Shown here one piece after another: positions 5,742-7,672 of a DNA stretch of 7,672 nt. The notes beneath the pieces were generated by a model. The model made no database searches, was not told where the DNA came from, and was given only the letters and a program-made list of their open reading frames with translations. The stretch's first letter is position 1. Each line of letters begins with the position of its first letter. Source of the stretch: Sulfurimonas sp. Lineage in GTDB: Bacteria > Campylobacterota > Campylobacteria > Campylobacterales > Sulfurimonadaceae. The stretch is from assembly GCA_015663215.1 (NCBI GenBank), contig DQSP01000057.1:1-7672 (forward strand), given 5' to 3'. A program made the position numbers and the translations under genes.

Positions 5742-5747
5742 TATAGT
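5742..5747 (+). promoter_or_regulatory. possible -10 element of fdxA
   Basis: TATAGT occurs twice in the partial direct repeat AGTATAGTTGGTATAGT (5731-5747). Either copy could be the -10; the second places the start near 5754 and a leader of about 23 bases with TAGGAG (5765-5770) before the ATG. The rest of the 5654-5776 gap is AT-rich and shows no other signal. Confidence 0.45.
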
Positions 5748-5776
5748 ACCTCTATTGAAAATTATAGGAGAAAATA

Positions 5777-6061
5777 ATGTCAGTAATAATTAACGACACA
5801 TGTATCAACTGTGGTGCATGTATAGATGAGTGTCCAGTAGAAGCGATAGTAGATGAGGATGATAATCCAGATGGTGAGGATGTTTACTATGTATATGGTG
5901 ACAAATGTGTAGAGTGTGTTGGTCATCATGACGAGCCTGCTTGTGCAACAGCATGTCCTACTGAAGGATGTATCACTTGGGATGCTATCGGTGATAGCCC
6001 ATCTCATAGAGAAGACATCACTGAAGAACAACGTATTAATCACGAAAATATCGTAGACTAG
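5777..6061 (+). CDS. fdxA: Allochromatium-type 2[4Fe-4S] ferredoxin
   Basis: A 94-residue small, acidic, soluble electron carrier. Cluster I ligands are C9-x2-C12-x2-C15-x3-C19-P. Cluster II ligands are C44-x2-C47-x8-C56-x3-C60-P, where the eight-residue insert VGHHDEPA between the second and third cysteine is the hallmark of the Alvin-type family. The C-terminal extension after residue 66 (EDITEEQRINHENIVD end) is also characteristic. C65 is a ninth cysteine. By family knowledge it carries low-potential electrons, for example from pyruvate or 2-oxoglutarate:ferredoxin oxidoreductases. In C. jejuni the homologue fdxA sits beside ahpC and contributes to aerotolerance, so its closeness to ahpC here is meaningful. 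TAGGAG at 5765-5770 supports the start; a terminator follows at 6072-6091. Confidence 0.95.
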   Translation: MSVIINDTCINCGACIDECPVEAIVDEDDNPDGEDVYYVYGDKCVECVGHHDEPACATACPTEGCITWDAIGDSPSHREDITEEQRINHENIVD

Positions 6062-6071
6062 TACAATATTT

Positions 6072-6097
6072 TGAAGCACTTTTGTGCTTCATTTATG
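6072..6097 (+). terminator. rho-independent terminator after fdxA
   Basis: TGAAGCAC (6072-6079) and GTGCTTCA (6084-6091) form a perfect 8-bp stem with a TTTT loop, followed by TTTAT. It separates fdxA from the ndk promoter. Confidence 0.8.
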
Positions 6098-6170
6098 CAG
6101 TAAAATAGCTTCATTTTACTTTAAAATCCACAAAATTTATTCTTTAAACAAAAAACAATCTTTTTTTAGA

Positions 6171-6176
6171 TATAAT
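6171..6176 (+). promoter_or_regulatory. -10 promoter element of ndk operon
   Basis: A perfect TATAAT is preceded by a T7-AGA tract, the classic sigma-70 promoter form in Campylobacterota. A/T runs at 6140-6170 take the place of a -35. Leader of about 28 bases to the ndk start. Confidence 0.75.
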
Positions 6177-6210
6177 CCCACTCTAATTTTATATTTTCAG
6201 AGGAGATTTA

Positions 6211-6624
6211 ATGGAACGTACACTATCAATAATTAAACCAGATGCAGTAGCTAAAGGTGTTATAGGCAAGATTTTAGACAGATTTGAGAGCAATGGTTTA
6301 AAAATCGCTGCAACAAGAAAAATGCAACTTTCTCGTGGTGATGCAGAAGCATTTTACGCAGTTCACGCTGAGCGTCCTTTTTTCGGAGACTTAGTTGACT
6401 TCATGATTTCTGGTCCAGTTGTTGTTACAGTTTTAGAGGGTGAAAATGCTATGCAAATTAACCGTGATCTAATGGGTGCAACTAACCCTAAAGAAGCTGA
6501 AGCTGGTACTATCCGTGCAGACTTCGCTGAAAATATTGATGCAAATGCAGTTCACGGAAGTGACTCTGTAGAAAATGCAGCAGTAGAAATTGCATTTTTC
6601 TTTTCAGAAAGAGAAATTTCTTAA
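6211..6624 (+). CDS. ndk: nucleoside diphosphate kinase
   Basis: Ndk moves the gamma phosphate from ATP to other nucleoside diphosphates through a phosphohistidine, balancing NTP and dNTP pools. The 137-residue length is normal. N-terminal [15 protein letters not shown] (2-16) holds the conserved lysine K9. [17 protein letters not shown] (55-71) and [18 protein letters not shown] (88-105) are family blocks, and [12 protein letters not shown] (112-123) contains the active-site histidine H115. AGGAG (6201-6205) lies five bases before the ATG and a strong promoter is at 6171. It heads the run ndk-DUF177-rpmF-plsX, with DUF177 starting eight bases after its stop. Confidence 0.98.
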   Translation: MERTLSIIKPDAVAKGVIGKILDRFESNGLKIAATRKMQLSRGDAEAFYAVHAERPFFGDLVDFMISGPVVVTVLEGENAMQINRDLMGATNPKEAEAGTIRADFAENIDANAVHGSDSVENAAVEIAFFFSEREIS

Positions 6625-6632
6625 GTAAAACT

Positions 6633-6995
6633 GTGAAAGTTATACTTAGACGTGTTACCAAAACACCATTAGACTTTGATATAAAGGCTAATGAAATAAC
6701 TTTTAAAGGTTATTTGCAGTATCATGGTGGCAAATTAATTCTGCTCAAAGCAAATCTAGTAGGGGAAACCTTGAATGATTGTGATGTTTGTGCAGAAGAA
6801 TTCAAAATGTCTTTAGATGAAAAGATAGAATTTTTCATCTCAGATGGTATATATAAAGATGAAAATAATATCGCATTAGATGTTATTGAATCCTTTGATG
6901 GCGAAGTAGAAATGGAAGAGTTGTTAAACTCTGAAGTTGAACTCATTAGAAGTGATTATCACTCATGTGAAAATTGCAAAAATTCTAATACCTGA
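6633..6995 (+). CDS. DUF177/YceD-family protein with two CxxC pairs
   Basis: A 120-residue protein starting at GTG 6633, eight bases after ndk. Its ribosome site is weak, so coupling to ndk is likely. It belongs to the YceD/DUF177 group, the gene nearly always found just ahead of rpmF. In plants and bacteria relatives have been linked to 23S rRNA accumulation. Visible features are C50-D-V-C53 in LNDCDVCAEEF, a strongly acidic middle (76-105), and C112-E-N-C115 near the end. The two CxxC pairs could together bind a metal such as zinc, or be redox-active. No signal peptide or membrane segment is present. The call rests on the CxxC pattern, length and position rather than long sequence similarity. 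The tail KNSNT is short. Confidence 0.85.
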   Translation: MKVILRRVTKTPLDFDIKANEITFKGYLQYHGGKLILLKANLVGETLNDCDVCAEEFKMSLDEKIEFFISDGIYKDENNIALDVIESFDGEVEMEELLNSEVELIRSDYHSCENCKNSNT

Positions 6996-7001
6996 AACCT
7001 G

Positions 7002-7069
7002 CTTTGTAAAGGCAAGCTTTAGTGACCCAAGCGGTCTTAGCGTAAGTGGCGGAATTACTTCCGGCACTG
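7002..7069 (+). promoter_or_regulatory. structured leader upstream of rpmF
   Basis: The 102-base gap between DUF177 and rpmF holds a comparatively GC-rich stretch with several inverted repeats: CTTT-GT-AAAG (7002-7011), GACC-CAAGC-GGTC (7024-7036), CTTA-GCG-TAAG (7036-7046), and a longer stem AGTGGCGGAA/TTCCGGCACT (7045-7054 with 7059-7068; one G-G mismatch, TTAC loop). The last two share bases and are partly mutually exclusive. No T-tract follows; instead three AAAAT repeats (7071-7085) and the rpmF AAGGA. It may be a ribosomal-protein leader, an RNA-processing site, or a small dispersed repeat. Confidence 0.5.
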
Positions 7070-7097
7070 AAAAATAAAATAAAATAAGGAATAAATT

Positions 7098-7247
7098 ATG
7101 GCAGTACCTAAACGAAGAGTCTCTCATTCACGTGGAGCGAAGAGAAGAACTCACTACAAGATTACTTTAGCTAAACCAGTTAAATGTGAAGATGGAACTT
7201 ATAAGTTACCACACCACCTTAACCCTACTACTGGTGAGTATAAATAG
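7098..7247 (+). CDS. rpmF: 50S ribosomal protein L32
   Basis: A 49-residue basic protein of the large ribosomal subunit. The N-terminus [17 protein letters not shown] is diagnostic for L32, and the tail [14 protein letters not shown] fits the family. AAGGA (7086-7090) lies seven bases before the ATG. Many L32 proteins fold around a zinc ribbon with four cysteines; here only C30 remains, so this is the zinc-free (C-minus) form. It is separated from plsX by three bases, the widespread rpmF-plsX arrangement that couples ribosome and membrane synthesis. Confidence 0.97.
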   Translation: MAVPKRRVSHSRGAKRRTHYKITLAKPVKCEDGTYKLPHHLNPTTGEYK

Positions 7248-7250
7248 TCA

Positions 7251-7672
7251 ATGGTTAAAATTGCTATTGACGCAATGGGCGGGGACTTTGGTCCTGAGCC
7301 TATTATTAAAGGTTGTCTGCTCGCACTAAAACAAAAGAAGTTCACTCCTATTCTCGTAGGAAAAAAATCAGAAATTTTACCTCTGTTACCAAAACGTTAT
7401 AGAGATAAGATTTCTATAGTAGATACTGATGATGTGATTTCAATGAGCGACGGTGCAACTGATGCAGTCAAGCGCAAAGAAAGTACGATATATGTAGCGA
7501 CAGAGTTAGTAAAAAATGGTGAAGCAGATGCTCTTGTATCTGCTGGACATAGCGGTGCAGCTATGACACTTGCTACTCTTAGACTTGGACGACTACAAGG
7601 AGTGCTTAGACCTGCTCTTATCACTTTTATGCCAACTGTAAATGGGACACGTTCCGTTTTACTAGATGTTGG
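7251..7672 (+). CDS. plsX: phosphate acyltransferase PlsX, N-terminal part (3' truncated by window)
   Basis: PlsX converts acyl-ACP to acyl-phosphate, the first step in the PlsX/PlsY route to phosphatidic acid at the inner face of the membrane. The 140 visible residues, out of the usual 320-340, include IAIDAMGGDFGPEPIIKG (4-21) with the DAMGGD signature. They also include DVISMSDGATDAVKRK (62-77), ALVSAGHSGAAM (92-103) and RPALITFMPTVNGTRSVLLD (119-138), the family's conserved blocks. ATG 7251 follows the rpmF stop by three bases; a GGTGAG inside the end of rpmF may serve as ribosome site, so coupling is likely. The reading frame is intact to the window edge. In relatives fabH follows. Confidence 0.97.
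   Translation, partial: MVKIAIDAMGGDFGPEPIIKGCLLALKQKKFTPILVGKKSEILPLLPKRYRDKISIVDTDDVISMSDGATDAVKRKESTIYVATELVKNGEADALVSAGHSGAAMTLATLRLGRLQGVLRPALITFMPTVNGTRSVLLDV

Noticed and set aside
5780..6079. Minus-strand frame across fdxA
   Set aside because: The plus strand carries all eight ferredoxin cluster cysteines; the minus frame is its antisense.
6925..7077. Plus-strand frame running through the rpmF leader (ends SVSGGITSGTEK)
   Set aside because: It has no ATG or Shine-Dalgarno and overlaps the end of DUF177; the base-paired structure explains the stretch better. The minus strand is also open here, showing that openness means little.
7397..7624. Minus-strand frame inside plsX
   Set aside because: The plus frame encodes unmistakable PlsX motifs; the minus reading is a Ser/Thr/Ala-rich shadow.

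Overview
The window looks like a chromosomal piece of a Campylobacterota (epsilonproteobacterial) genome, most likely a Sulfurimonas/Sulfurospirillum-type free-living relative of Campylobacter. This is inferred from four things. The DNA is AT-rich. Several promoters have the form T-rich + AGATATAAT with little visible -35. The Prx1-type peroxiredoxin and the Allochromatium-type ferredoxin are of the kinds typical of this group. The right half also has the gene order I recall from Campylobacter jejuni: ahpC divergent from fdxA, then ndk, a DUF177 gene, rpmF, plsX. Here metK sits between ahpC and fdxA.

Left part (1-2931), accessory. It starts with the C-terminal end of a PIF1/RecD-like helicase cut by the window edge. 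A possible 29-residue ORF follows, overlapping the start of a TetR-family regulator by ATGA. Behind the regulator lie two mirrored 16-bp palindromes with TAGACC/TAGACT half-sites. They bracket the presumed promoter of a small operon: a degenerate AhpD/carboxymuconolactone-decarboxylase-like protein, then a DUF4442 hotdog thioesterase-like gene. The thioesterase gene is broken by what looks like one missing base near position 1670. A ten-helix EamA/DMT transporter follows. Its promoter, Shine-Dalgarno and ATG do not line up with its reading frame, so a second indel or an odd start is possible there.

Middle part (2931-3730), cell envelope. An eight-strand outer-membrane beta-barrel protein is followed 9 bp later by a 42-residue lipoprotein with a clear lipobox. 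A hairpin terminator closes the region and mainly serves the peroxiredoxin gene on the opposite strand.

Right part (3746-7672), core. A typical 2-Cys peroxiredoxin (ahpC, minus strand) diverges from metK. Then come fdxA with its own terminator and the ndk-DUF177-rpmF-plsX run, cut off in plsX at the window end. These genes cover peroxide defence, S-adenosylmethionine supply, low-potential electron transfer, nucleotide balance, ribosome assembly and entry to phospholipid synthesis. Two non-coding structures stand out: a 7-bp hairpin in the short metK leader, and a densely structured, comparatively GC-rich 70-nt stretch just upstream of rpmF.

The least ordinary material is the TetR/operator/AhpD-like/thioesterase unit and the rpmF leader. 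I see no phage, transposase, CRISPR array or tRNA.
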